The notes under the pieces were generated by a model. That model was given only the letters and a program-made list of their open reading frames with translations. It searched no databases and was not told the DNA's origin. Shown here in pieces: positions 51,727 to 59,914 of a DNA stretch of 64,000 bases. Source of the stretch: Bog-756 sp963699055 (lineage in GTDB: Bacteria; Actinomycetota; Acidimicrobiia; Acidimicrobiales; RAAP-2). The DNA lies in assembly GCA_963699055.1 (NCBI GenBank), contig CAVOTA010000001.1, positions 496,001 to 560,000 on the forward strand. The letters are read 5' to 3'. The position numbers and the translations under genes are program-made. Position 1 is the stretch's first letter; the number at the start of each line of letters is the position of its first letter.

Positions 51727-52966
51727 CGACGCCCCCCTTCGTCTCGTCCGTCCGTCCGTCGTCGCGTCCGCCGGCCCCCGGCCCCGACCGGACCGGTCGG
51801 GGGAGACCCAGCACCCGTTCGCCCAGTATGGTCCGCTGGATCTCGTTGGTCCCGGCCCACACCGACGACGCCTGGTAGTAGAGCCAGGAGCGTTGCCACC
51901 GGCCGTCCCCGTCGTTGTGCCCGGCGCCCTTCCACAGCGGCGCCGCCTCACCCAGGACGGCCATGGCCGTGTCGTGCAGCCGCTTGCTCATCTCGCTCCA
52001 GTAGAGCTTGAGGGCACTGCCCTCCGGTCCGGGCTCGAGCCCCTTGGCCAGCCGGCTGATGCTGCGGAGGTTGTGGAGCTGGAAGATCCGGACCTCGACG
52101 AAGGCCTGGGCCAGGCGCTGGCGGATCCGGACGTCGTCGATCACCCCCCGTTCGACGGCCAGTGCGAGGAGCTCCTCCAGGAGCTGCATGTGGATCACCA
52201 GCTGGCGCGGATTGGTGCCCCGTTCGTGCGACAGCGTCGAGTTGGCCACGCTCCACCCGTCGTGCTCGGCGCCGATGAGCCGGTCGGCGGGCACGAAGAC
52301 GCCGTCGAGGAAGACCTCGTTGAACTCCGCCTCGCCGGTGAGCTGCACCAGTGGCCGGACGTCGACGCCGGGCGCGTGCATGTCCACCACCAGGTACGAG
52401 AGTCCACGGTGTTTGGGGGCGTCGGGGTCCGAGCGGGCCAGGCAGACCCCCCAGTCGGCGAACTGGGCGTACGAGGTCCACACCTTCTGCCCGTCGAGCA
52501 CCCAGCCGCCCGGCACCGGCGTCGCCCGGGTGGTGACGCCGGCCAGGTCGCTCCCGGCACCCGGTTCGCTGAACAGCTGGCACCACAGTTCGTCGGCGGT
52601 GAGGATCCCGGGTAGCCAACGGCGACGCTGCTCCTCGGTCCCGTGGACGAGGAGGGTGGGGCCCGCCAGGTTGACCCCGATCCGTCCGACGAACTCGGGG
52701 GCCCGGGCCCGGGCCAGCTCCTCCTGGACGATGAAGTGCTCGGTCGGCCCGGCGCCGCGTCCGCCGTAGGCCTCGGGCCAGGTGACGCCGACCCACCGGT
52801 CGGCGGCCAGCTCCGCCTGCCACGACCGGCCGAAGGCCACCTCGTCGGCCAGGTCGTCGAACCGGGGCGGCAGTCCCCGGCCGTACTCCCACGGGAGGTG
52901 CTCCATGAGCCAGGAGCGGATGTCGGTCCGCAGCACCGCCTCGGTGCTGGTCGGACTCAGGTCCAC
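51713..52966 (-). CDS. acyl-CoA dehydrogenase
   Basis: 417 residues. Motifs are FSEPGAGSDLAGV, DGQKVWTSYAQF, TGEAEFNEVFLDGV and the C-terminal GTNEIQRTILGERVLGLPR, followed by a disordered tail rich in Gly/Arg. It is a paralogue of the enzyme at 21.6 kb. GTG 52966 heads the four-gene operon. The 43-base gap to the divergent dehydrogenase contains one A/T island in which the two promoters overlap, so the pair is likely co-regulated and may form a heteromer. Confidence 0.89.
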   Translation of the reverse strand: MDLSPTSTEAVLRTDIRSWLMEHLPWEYGRGLPPRFDDLADEVAFGRSWQAELAADRWVGVTWPEAYGGRGAGPTEHFIVQEELARARAPEFVGRIGVNLAGPTLLVHGTEEQRRRWLPGILTADELWCQLFSEPGAGSDLAGVTTRATPVPGGWVLDGQKVWTSYAQFADWGVCLARSDPDAPKHRGLSYLVVDMHAPGVDVRPLVQLTGEAEFNEVFLDGVFVPADRLIGAEHDGWSVANSTLSHERGTNPRQLVIHMQLLEELLALAVERGVIDDVRIRQRLAQAFVEVRIFQLHNLRSISRLAKGLEPGPEGSALKLYWSEMSKRLHDTAMAVLGEAAPLWKGAGHNDGDGRWQRSWLYYQASSVWAGTNEIQRTILGERVLGLPRPVRSGPGAGGRDDGRTDETKGGVGARG

Positions 52967-52997
52967 GGGCCCGACTCGGACGGCGCCATCGCGGTCA

Positions 52998-53003
52998 TAC
53001 TAT
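52998..53003 (+). promoter_or_regulatory. -10 element of the divergent acyl-CoA dehydrogenase, probably leaderless
   Basis: TACTAT ends 6 bases before ATG 53010. Its complement (TAGTAT at 52997-53002) could serve as the -10 of the opposite operon, so both polymerases would compete for one site. Confidence 0.5.
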
Positions 53004-53009
53004 CCAGCT

Positions 53010-54086
53010 ATGGACTTCGATCTCTCGGTCGACCAGGCGGCCCTCCAGGAGGAGGCCCGTCGACTGCTCGACCGGTACTCGGGTCCCGAGCAGGTGCGTG
53101 CCCACCTGGCGTCCGGCGAACCGTTCGACGCCGACCTGTGGGCGGCGATGGTCGGACAGGGCTGGCCGGCGGTGGCCGTGGCCGAGGAGCACGGCGGCCT
53201 CGGACTCGGATGGGTCGAGGCCACGGTGCTGCTCGAGGAGGTCGGCCGCCACACGTCGCCGGTGCCCTACGCCTCGCAGCTGCTGGCCCTCGACGCGCTG
53301 TCCACCGGGGGGGACCGGGCCACCGCCACCGCCCTGGTCGACGGCTCGGCCACCGCCGCCGTGGCGTGGACGGGACGGTCCGACGCCGTCGGGTGGGACG
53401 GCTCCGGTGACCGGGCGACCCTCACCGGACGACTCGGTCCCTTGGAAGGTGCGGTCCGTGCCGACGTGGCCGTGGTCGTCGTGCCGGGGGCCGTCTTCCT
53501 CGTCGACCTCGTGGCCGTGGGTCGTCCGTCGCCGGAACCGGCCATGGACCTCACCAGGAGCCTGTCGTGGCTCCCCCTGGACGGGACGCCGGCCATCCGG
53601 ATCGGCGGAGCTCCCGAAGCGGCGCGGCTGGGCGCCCTCGGCGCCCTGGCCACCTCGGCCGAGCTGCTGGGCGGCTCCGGCCGTGTGCTCGAGATGGCCA
53701 CCGCCTACGCCAAGGACCGCATCCAGTTCGGGGTGCCGATCGGCAGCTTCCAGGCCGTCAAGCACCGGTGCGCCGACATGCTGGTGGACGTCGAAGGCAT
53801 GCGGTCGGCCACCTGGTACGCCGCCTGGGCGGCCTCGACCGGGGAGCCGGGATGGGAGCTGGCCGCCTCGACCGCCAAGGTGTGGTGCGCCGACGCCTCC
53901 AAGCGGGTCATGGCCTCGGGGCTGCAGGTCCACGGGGGGATCGGGTTCACCTGGGAGCACGACCTCCACCTCTTCATCAAGCGGGCCCAGTACTCGCAGC
54001 TGGACTTCGGCGACGCCGCCCACCACCGGTCGGCGATCGCCGGCGGACTGCGCGCCTCGGTGCTGGCCGGCGACGACGTGATGTGA
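53010..54086 (+). CDS. acyl-CoA dehydrogenase, short-middle-domain type
   Basis: 358 residues. The N-terminus (MDFDLSVDQAALQEEARRLL) and C-terminus (HGGIGFTWEHDLHLFIKRA) match the steroid/branched-chain FadE subunit type. The central beta-domain is reduced and lacks the canonical PxAGSD loop, as in the gene at 8.2 kb. The helix with KDRIQFGVPIGSFQAVKH is intact. ATG 53010 is supported by the -10 element 6 bases upstream. It probably works with a canonical partner; the divergent gene at 51.7 kb is the nearest candidate. A CoA ligase follows after 37 bases. Confidence 0.86.
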   Translation: MDFDLSVDQAALQEEARRLLDRYSGPEQVRAHLASGEPFDADLWAAMVGQGWPAVAVAEEHGGLGLGWVEATVLLEEVGRHTSPVPYASQLLALDALSTGGDRATATALVDGSATAAVAWTGRSDAVGWDGSGDRATLTGRLGPLEGAVRADVAVVVVPGAVFLVDLVAVGRPSPEPAMDLTRSLSWLPLDGTPAIRIGGAPEAARLGALGALATSAELLGGSGRVLEMATAYAKDRIQFGVPIGSFQAVKHRCADMLVDVEGMRSATWYAAWAASTGEPGWELAASTAKVWCADASKRVMASGLQVHGGIGFTWEHDLHLFIKRAQYSQLDFGDAAHHRSAIAGGLRASVLAGDDVM

Positions 54087-54123
54087 TGAGACGACGTGAT
54101 GTGACGACAGGAGCCCGCCACCC

Positions 54124-55836
54124 GTGACCACCCCGCCCATCGAAGACGCACCCGCCCTCGGACAGGCCGCTCTCCCCGCCGAGAGCGCGGCGGCCCTGCT
54201 CCGGCGCAACGCGGCCGCACCCGACCTGGGGGGCCGGGCCGCCGTCCGCTTCGAGGACCGCGTGGTCACCCATGCCGAGTACTACCGGGAGTCGTGTCGC
54301 TGGGCCAACCTCTTCCTGACCCGGCGGCGTCCCGGCCGTCCCCTCCACGTGGGGATCCTCCTCGACAACATCCCCGAGTACCTCTTCGCCTTCGGCGGTG
54401 CCGCCCTCGCCGGTGCCACCGTCGTCGGGGTCAACCACACACGCAGCGGCGCCCACCTGCTGCACGACGTCAGTCACACCGACTGCGGCCTGGTGATCTA
54501 CGAACCGCGCCACCACGAGCTCATCGCCCCCGTCGTGGACCAGCTGGACGAGGTGCTCGTCGTGGGCGACACCCTCGACGGTGCGCTGGCGGCGGTGTCC
54601 GACGAGGACCCGCAGGCCGAGGCCGACCTCGACCGGCCGTGGGCCCTCATCTTCACCAGTGGGACGGCCGCCGCCCCCAAGGCGGTGATCTGCTCCCAGC
54701 GCAGGATCCTGGTGACGGGCAACCGCATGGCCCAGATGATGGGGATCGGTCCCGACGACGTCGGCTACGTGTCGATGCCGCTCTTCCACTCCAACTCGGT
54801 CATGGTCGGGTGGGCACCCTCCGTGGTGGTCGGCGCGTCCGTCGGCCTGGCCCCGAGGTTCTCGGCGTCAGGGTGGCTGCCCGACGTGCGCCGCTACGGG
54901 GCCACCTACTTCAATTACACGGGCAAGCCGCTGGCCTACATCCTGGCCCAGCCCGAACGACCCGACGACGCCGACAACACGCTGCGCGTGGCCTACGGCA
55001 ACGAGGGGGCGCCACAGGTGGTCGAGGCGTTCGCCGAGCGGTTCGGGGTACGGGTGATCGACGCGTTCGGTGCGACCGAGGGGGGACTGGCCGTCACCCG
55101 GGTGGACGACGCCCCACCGGGCTCGGTCGGCCGGGCCGGGCCCGAGCTCAGGATCATGTCCGAGGACGGCGAGGAGCTGGCCCGGGCCACGTTCGACGAC
55201 GCCGGCACCCTGGTCGACCCGGTGGCCTGCGTGGGCGAGATCGTCAACACGTCGGGCATCGGGGTGTTCGAGGGCTACTACAACAACGACGAGGCCAACA
55301 CCCGTGCCACCCGGAACGGCTGGTACTGGAGCGGGGACCTCGGGTACCTGGACGACGACGGGTACCTCTACTTCGCCGGACGGAACGCCGACTGGATCCG
55401 GGTCGACGGGGAGAACTTCCCCGTCGGTCCCATCGAGGCGGTGGTCTCCCGTCACCCCGACGTGCTGGCGTGCGCCGCCTACGGCGTGCCCGACCCCGAA
55501 GCCGGCGACCGGGTCATGGTGGCGCTGGTGCCGCGCGCCGGCGCCGTGTTCGACCCGGCGGCCTTCGCCGCATGGATCGACGGACAGCCCGACATGAGTC
55601 CGAAGTGGCGGCCCACCCACGTCCGGGTGGCGACGGCGCTTCCCACCTCGCCCACCAACAAGGTGCTCACCCGGACGTTGGTGCACGACAAGTACCGACC
55701 CGACCGCACCGGGGGCGACGCCCTGTGGGTCCGGGAGCGGGGCGACGACGCCTTCCGCCCCTTCGGGCCGGTCGAGGCCGAAGACCTCCTCCGACGCATG
55801 GACGGGTTCGGACGCCGCCGCTTCTGGGACCTCTGA
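54124..55836 (+). CDS. acyl-CoA synthetase (FadD17-like)
   Basis: 570 residues. The phosphate loop FTSGTAAAPKAV is slightly degenerate (AAAPK for TGxPK), while DAFGATEGGLAV, DLGYLDDDGYLYFAGRNADW and TNKVLTRTLVHDKY are intact. The C-terminal LWVRERGDDAFRPF tail is like that of the synthetase at 28.3 kb. It activates an acid to its CoA ester. GTG 54124 has CAGGAG upstream. It is co-directional with the preceding dehydrogenase, suggesting activation and first oxidation of the same substrate. Confidence 0.88.
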   Translation: MTTPPIEDAPALGQAALPAESAAALLRRNAAAPDLGGRAAVRFEDRVVTHAEYYRESCRWANLFLTRRRPGRPLHVGILLDNIPEYLFAFGGAALAGATVVGVNHTRSGAHLLHDVSHTDCGLVIYEPRHHELIAPVVDQLDEVLVVGDTLDGALAAVSDEDPQAEADLDRPWALIFTSGTAAAPKAVICSQRRILVTGNRMAQMMGIGPDDVGYVSMPLFHSNSVMVGWAPSVVVGASVGLAPRFSASGWLPDVRRYGATYFNYTGKPLAYILAQPERPDDADNTLRVAYGNEGAPQVVEAFAERFGVRVIDAFGATEGGLAVTRVDDAPPGSVGRAGPELRIMSEDGEELARATFDDAGTLVDPVACVGEIVNTSGIGVFEGYYNNDEANTRATRNGWYWSGDLGYLDDDGYLYFAGRNADWIRVDGENFPVGPIEAVVSRHPDVLACAAYGVPDPEAGDRVMVALVPRAGAVFDPAAFAAWIDGQPDMSPKWRPTHVRVATALPTSPTNKVLTRTLVHDKYRPDRTGGDALWVRERGDDAFRPFGPVEAEDLLRRMDGFGRRRFWDL

Positions 55837-55954
55837 CCGGTCGGGGTCCGACCGGCCGGTCCGTCACGGTGGGCGCCGTGGGTGCCGTACCGGTTGTCAC
55901 GGACGGTCCGTTGGGCGAGAGTGTCGTAGGCGACGGCGAGCTCCCAGGGGGGAC

Positions 55955-57100
55955 ATGAAGACTCGAGCGGCAGTTCTGTGGGGTCTGCACCAGGAATGGC
56001 AGATCGAGGAGATCGACCTGGACGGGCCGAAGTCCGGAGAGGTGCTGGTGAAGTGGGAGGCGGCCGGGCTCTGCCACTCCGACGAGCACCTCGTCACCGG
56101 CGACATGATCCCGGCGGCCGATCTGCTCGAGCAGTTCGGGTTGCCGGCGAGCTTCCCGATCATCGGGGGCCACGAGGGGGCGGGCACGGTGCTCGAGGTG
56201 GGCGACGGGGTCCGGACGCTCCGTCCCGGCGACCACATCGCCGCCAGTTTCATCCCGGCGTGCGGCCGCTGCCGGTTCTGCGTGACCGGCCACACGAACC
56301 TGTGCGATCTCGGGGCCCAGGTGTTCGGTCCCGGTCAGATCGGCGACGGGACCGATCGCCACCATCTGGACGGCCGGGGTCTGCCCATCGTGGCCAAGCT
56401 GGGCACCTTCGCCGAGCACGGGGTGATCAACGAGGCGTCCGCCATCCGGGTCGACCCCGACCTGCCGCTGTCCGCCGTGGCCCTGGTGTCGTGCGGGGTG
56501 GCCACCGGGTACGGCTCGGCGGTCCACCGGGCCGAGGTGCAACCGGGGGAGACCGTCGTCGTCGTCGGCGTCGGGGGCATCGGGATCAACGCCGTACAGG
56601 GGGCCCGGATCGCCGGCGCCCGGACCATCGTCGCCGTCGACCCCTTCGAGTTCAAGCAGAAGACGGCACTCGACCTGGGGGCGACCCATGCCGTGGCGTC
56701 GATGGCGGAGGCCCTCCCGCTGGTCACCGAGCTGACCCGCGGGGTGATGGCCGACTCGGTGATCCTCACGCCGAGCGTCATGCACGGTGACCTCCTGGCG
56801 CCGGCCCTGTCGCTGACGGCGAAGGGCGGGACGTGCGTGGTGACCGCGGTGGCGCCGTTGGACCAGCGTGACGTCGTCCTCGACCTGTTCGAACTGACCA
56901 TGTGGCAGAAGGAGATCCGGGGCGCGATCCTCGGCGGCGGCAATCCCCGCTACGACATCCCGGTCCTCCTGGAGCTGTACCGCTCCGGCCAGCTGAAACT
57001 GGACGAGCTGGTCACCCGTACCTACCCGTTGGACGGGATCAACCAGGGATACGAGGACATGCGTGCCGGCACCAACATCCGTGGCGTCCTGCTCCCCTGA
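55955..57100 (+). CDS. NDMA-dependent (mycofactocin-type) zinc alcohol dehydrogenase
   Basis: 381 residues. The catalytic zinc ligands are C40 (GLCHSDEH) and H73-E74 (GGHEGAG); the structural zinc cysteines are C103, C106, C109 and C117. NAD binding is through VVGVGGIGINAVQGA. The sequence with MIPAADLLEQFGL matches the NDMA-dependent alcohol dehydrogenase family, whose bound NAD is thought to be re-oxidised by mycofactocin rather than free NAD. This implies a mycofactocin cluster elsewhere in the genome. AGGGGGG precedes ATG 55955. It is convergent with MaoC. Confidence 0.88.
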   Translation: MKTRAAVLWGLHQEWQIEEIDLDGPKSGEVLVKWEAAGLCHSDEHLVTGDMIPAADLLEQFGLPASFPIIGGHEGAGTVLEVGDGVRTLRPGDHIAASFIPACGRCRFCVTGHTNLCDLGAQVFGPGQIGDGTDRHHLDGRGLPIVAKLGTFAEHGVINEASAIRVDPDLPLSAVALVSCGVATGYGSAVHRAEVQPGETVVVVGVGGIGINAVQGARIAGARTIVAVDPFEFKQKTALDLGATHAVASMAEALPLVTELTRGVMADSVILTPSVMHGDLLAPALSLTAKGGTCVVTAVAPLDQRDVVLDLFELTMWQKEIRGAILGGGNPRYDIPVLLELYRSGQLKLDELVTRTYPLDGINQGYEDMRAGTNIRGVLLP

Positions 57101-57110
57101 CGGCCGAACG

Positions 57111-57133
57111 GCGCCGGAGCGGACCGCCGGCGC
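57111..57133. terminator. bidirectional stem-loop between convergent genes
   Basis: A perfect 7-base stem (GCGCCGG / CCGGCGC) surrounds a 9-base segment that can itself pair (GCGG/CCGC). It spans the 32-base gap and reaches the stop codon of the MaoC gene. Confidence 0.55.
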
Positions 57134-57594
57134 TACCCGTGGAAGTAGTAGCGCAGGAGCAGCTCGGCGACGCAGGCCGGCTTGGCCGAGCCCTCCACCT
57201 CGAAGGTCAGGTCGAGGGTGACCTGCACCCCGCCGTCCCCGAGGGGCTCGGCCCCGGTGAGGGCGACCCCGAGGCGGAGGGACGACCCCACCGGCACCGG
57301 GCTCGGGAAGCGGACCTTGTTGAGGCCGTAGTTGACCCCCATCCGGATGTTGTCCCACACCACGACGTCGTGGATCAGGGTCGGGCCCAGCGAGAGCGTC
57401 AGGTAGCCGTGGGCGATGGTTCCCCCGAACGGTCCGACGGCGGCCCGTTCCGGGTCCACGTGGATCCACTGGTGGTCACCGGTGGCCTCGGCGAACAGGT
57501 CCACCCGTTCTTGGGTGACCTCGTGGCTGGCGCTGTACCCCAGGTGCTGTCCGATCAGGGGGGTCAGGTCGTCGATGGAGGCGATGGTGTGCAT
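57133..57594 (-). CDS. MaoC-like (R)-specific enoyl-CoA hydratase
   Basis: 153 residues, one hot-dog domain. The hydratase-2 motif is FAEATGDHQWIHVDPERA, with catalytic D40 and H45, followed by GPFGGTIAHGYLTLSL. It hydrates an enoyl-CoA to the (R)-3-hydroxyacyl-CoA and could feed the SDR of the 17-beta-HSD4 type at 30.5 kb. ATG 57594 was chosen by homology; a TACGCT element lies 5 bases upstream of it, so the transcript may be leaderless. It is divergent from the P450 gene. Confidence 0.88.
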   Translation of the reverse strand: MHTIASIDDLTPLIGQHLGYSASHEVTQERVDLFAEATGDHQWIHVDPERAAVGPFGGTIAHGYLTLSLGPTLIHDVVVWDNIRMGVNYGLNKVRFPSPVPVGSSLRLGVALTGAEPLGDGGVQVTLDLTFEVEGSAKPACVAELLLRYYFHG

Positions 57595-57685
57595 GCCCGA
57601 GCGTAACGCCCGGGGTGCCTCGGGCACCGGGTGGGACGCGAGCGGCGCGGGGACCCGCCGTCACCCCCGGACCGGGCACCGGCGG

Positions 57686-57691
57686 TACCAT
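57686..57691 (+). promoter_or_regulatory. -10-like element upstream of the second P450
   Basis: TACCAT, 37 bases before ATG 57729, is followed by a leader with a strong purine-rich ribosome site (GGGGAGG within 57715-57728). Confidence 0.35.
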
Positions 57692-57728
57692 CGCCGGTGA
57701 TCGGGCCCGGGCCCGGGGAGGTGGGGGG

Positions 57729-58952
57729 ATGTCCGACGTCAGCCACGACCGCGCACGGCCCTGCTTCGACCCGTTCTCCGACGAGTACTTCGACGATCCC
57801 TACGCCCTCTACCGCCGGATGCGCGACGAGGCACCCGTCTCCTACAACGACAGCTACGGCTTCTGGGCCGTCTTCCGCTACGACGACGTGCGCGCCGCCC
57901 ACCTGGACTGGCAGTCGTTCACCAGTACCCACGGCGTCGACCTCGCCACGCTGTCCACCGATCCCGAGCTCGTCCGGATGTACGGGTTGATGATCATGAT
58001 GGACCCGCCCGAGCACGAGCGGGCCCGGGCACTGGTCGGGCGGGTGTTCACCCCGCGGGCGGTGCAGGCCCTCGAGCCGATGGTGGCCGAGGTGATCGAG
58101 GACACGCTGGCGCCGCTCGACGGGGCGACGACCTTCGACGCCGTGGCCGACTTCAGCGGTCCCTTCCCCGTCGAGGTCATCTGCCGCATGCTCGGCGTCC
58201 CCGCGGGGGAGCGCCAGCAGATCCGGCACTGGCTCGACCTCAGCCTCGAACGCCGGCCCGGCGAGCCGGGGCCCACCCCCGAGGGGATCGAGGCCTCCGT
58301 GGCCAGCTGGTCGTACTTCCTCGAGCTGACCCGTCAGAAGCGGAAGCGGCCCGGTGACGACATGATCTCCCGGCTGACCCTGGCGGAGATCGAGCGGGAG
58401 GACGGCCGGACCACCCGCCTCGGCGACGAGGAGATCGCCGGGTTCATCAGCCTGCTGGGCGGCGCCGGCGCCGAGACGGTGACCAAACTGGTGGCCAACG
58501 CCGTCGTGCTGTTCCACCGTCACCGTGACCAGTACGCCAGGGTGGTGGACGACCCCGGACTGATCCCGGGGGCCGTCGAGGAGGTGCTGCGCTTCCTGCC
58601 GCCCTCCCAGTACCAGGGGAGGTTCTCGGTCCGGGACACCGACATCGGCGGCGTCACCGTTCCGGCGGGCCACCCGGTCCTGCTGGTGACCGGGTCGGCC
58701 ACCCGGGACGAGCGGGCCTTCGACCGGCCCGACGCGTTCGACATCGGGAGGGCGCCGGGCCTGGCCCTCGGATTCGGGTTCGGGATCCACACGTGCCTGG
58801 GCGCGGCCCTGGCCCGGATGGAGAGCCGCCTGGCCATCGAGGCCCTCACCCGGCGCTGGAGCCGGCTGCCCGTCGACGAGGCCGGGTGCCGTCGGGTGCG
58901 GATGTCCAATGTCGCCGGCTACTCGAGCGTCCCGGTGCACCCCGTGGCGTGA
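57729..58952 (+). CDS. cytochrome P450
   Basis: 407 residues. The haem Cys is C356 in FGFGIHTCLGAALAR. The I-helix is GGAGAETVTK (the usual AGxET is present) and the K-helix motif is EEVLRF. It is soluble and ferredoxin-dependent by class. It differs clearly from the P450 at 27 kb (about the same length, different substrate-recognition regions). ATG 57729 has a GGGGAGGTGGGGGG run directly upstream. It overlaps the alpha/beta hydrolase by 4 bases (GTGA), so a hydroxylation and a hydrolysis are coupled. Confidence 0.92.
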   Translation: MSDVSHDRARPCFDPFSDEYFDDPYALYRRMRDEAPVSYNDSYGFWAVFRYDDVRAAHLDWQSFTSTHGVDLATLSTDPELVRMYGLMIMMDPPEHERARALVGRVFTPRAVQALEPMVAEVIEDTLAPLDGATTFDAVADFSGPFPVEVICRMLGVPAGERQQIRHWLDLSLERRPGEPGPTPEGIEASVASWSYFLELTRQKRKRPGDDMISRLTLAEIEREDGRTTRLGDEEIAGFISLLGGAGAETVTKLVANAVVLFHRHRDQYARVVDDPGLIPGAVEEVLRFLPPSQYQGRFSVRDTDIGGVTVPAGHPVLLVTGSATRDERAFDRPDAFDIGRAPGLALGFGFGIHTCLGAALARMESRLAIEALTRRWSRLPVDEAGCRRVRMSNVAGYSSVPVHPVA

Positions 58953-59872
58953 CCACCGACGACGGGAGCCCCGTGGACCACCGGGTCCCGCGGGCCGTGC
59001 GACGATGGGGAGTGGACGCGGAGCGGATGGTCTTCGTCGGGTTCGAGGGTGTGCAACTGGTGGGCGACGTCCGGGGCGACCCCGACGGCTGGCCCGTCCT
59101 GCTGCTGCACGGGGGCGGACAGACCAGGCACGCCTGGGGATCGGCCGCCGAGCGGATCGCCGAGGCGGGGTGGCGGGCCGTCTCGCTGGACCTGCGGGGC
59201 CACGGCGAGAGCGACTGGGCACCCCGGGGGGACTACTCGTTCACGGCCTTCGGCAGCGACGTGGTGTCGGTGGCCGACCAGCTCGGCCGTCCACCGGTGC
59301 TGGTCGGCGCGTCCCTCGGCGGGCTGTCCGCGCTCTACGCCGAGGGGACGAGCGACCGGGTGGTCTCGTCCGGCCTGGTCCTGGTCGACATCACCCTGAA
59401 GACGAACATGGACGGGATCCAGCGCATCAAGACGTTCATGGAGTCGGGGCTCGGGGGATTCGACACCCTCGACGACGCCGCCGAGGCCATCGCCGCGTAC
59501 ACCCCCGAGCGCACCCGGGCGGTCAACCCCGACGGACTGCGCAAGGTGCTGCGCGAGCGCGACGGCCGGTGGTTCTGGCACTGGGACCCGGCCTTCATCA
59601 GCCAGGGCCGGAACGAGGCGGTGCCCGACGTGCTGGTCGAGCTCCTGAACACGGCGATGGGCAACATCCGGGTCCCCACCATGCTGGTGCGTGGCCTGCT
59701 CAGCGACGTCGTGACCCAGGAGGGGGTGGACCAGCTGCTCGAGTCCGTGCCCGGTTCCACCGTGGTCGACGTGGCCGGGGCGGCCCACATGATCGCCGGC
59801 GACCGCAACGACGCCTTCGCCGAGGCCGTGCTGACCTTCCTGGCCGACCGGATCCTGCCCGCCATCGGCTGA
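58949..59872 (+). CDS. alpha/beta hydrolase
   Basis: 307 residues. The oxyanion segment LLLHGGGQTRHAW, the nucleophile elbow VGASLGGLSA with Ser122 and LDLRGHGESDW are present. The acid lies near LLSDVVTQEG and the catalytic His in AGAAHMIAGDR. It hydrolyses an ester, epoxide or C-C bond; the substrate is unknown. GTG 58949 overlaps the P450 stop, so the P450 product may be its substrate. It is convergent with the amidohydrolase. Confidence 0.89.
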   Translation: MTTDDGSPVDHRVPRAVRRWGVDAERMVFVGFEGVQLVGDVRGDPDGWPVLLLHGGGQTRHAWGSAAERIAEAGWRAVSLDLRGHGESDWAPRGDYSFTAFGSDVVSVADQLGRPPVLVGASLGGLSALYAEGTSDRVVSSGLVLVDITLKTNMDGIQRIKTFMESGLGGFDTLDDAAEAIAAYTPERTRAVNPDGLRKVLRERDGRWFWHWDPAFISQGRNEAVPDVLVELLNTAMGNIRVPTMLVRGLLSDVVTQEGVDQLLESVPGSTVVDVAGAAHMIAGDRNDAFAEAVLTFLADRILPAIG

Positions 59873-59914
59873 TCGGACCACCGCCGGGAGCCGTGCGGGG
59901 CCCGGTCGGTGCGC

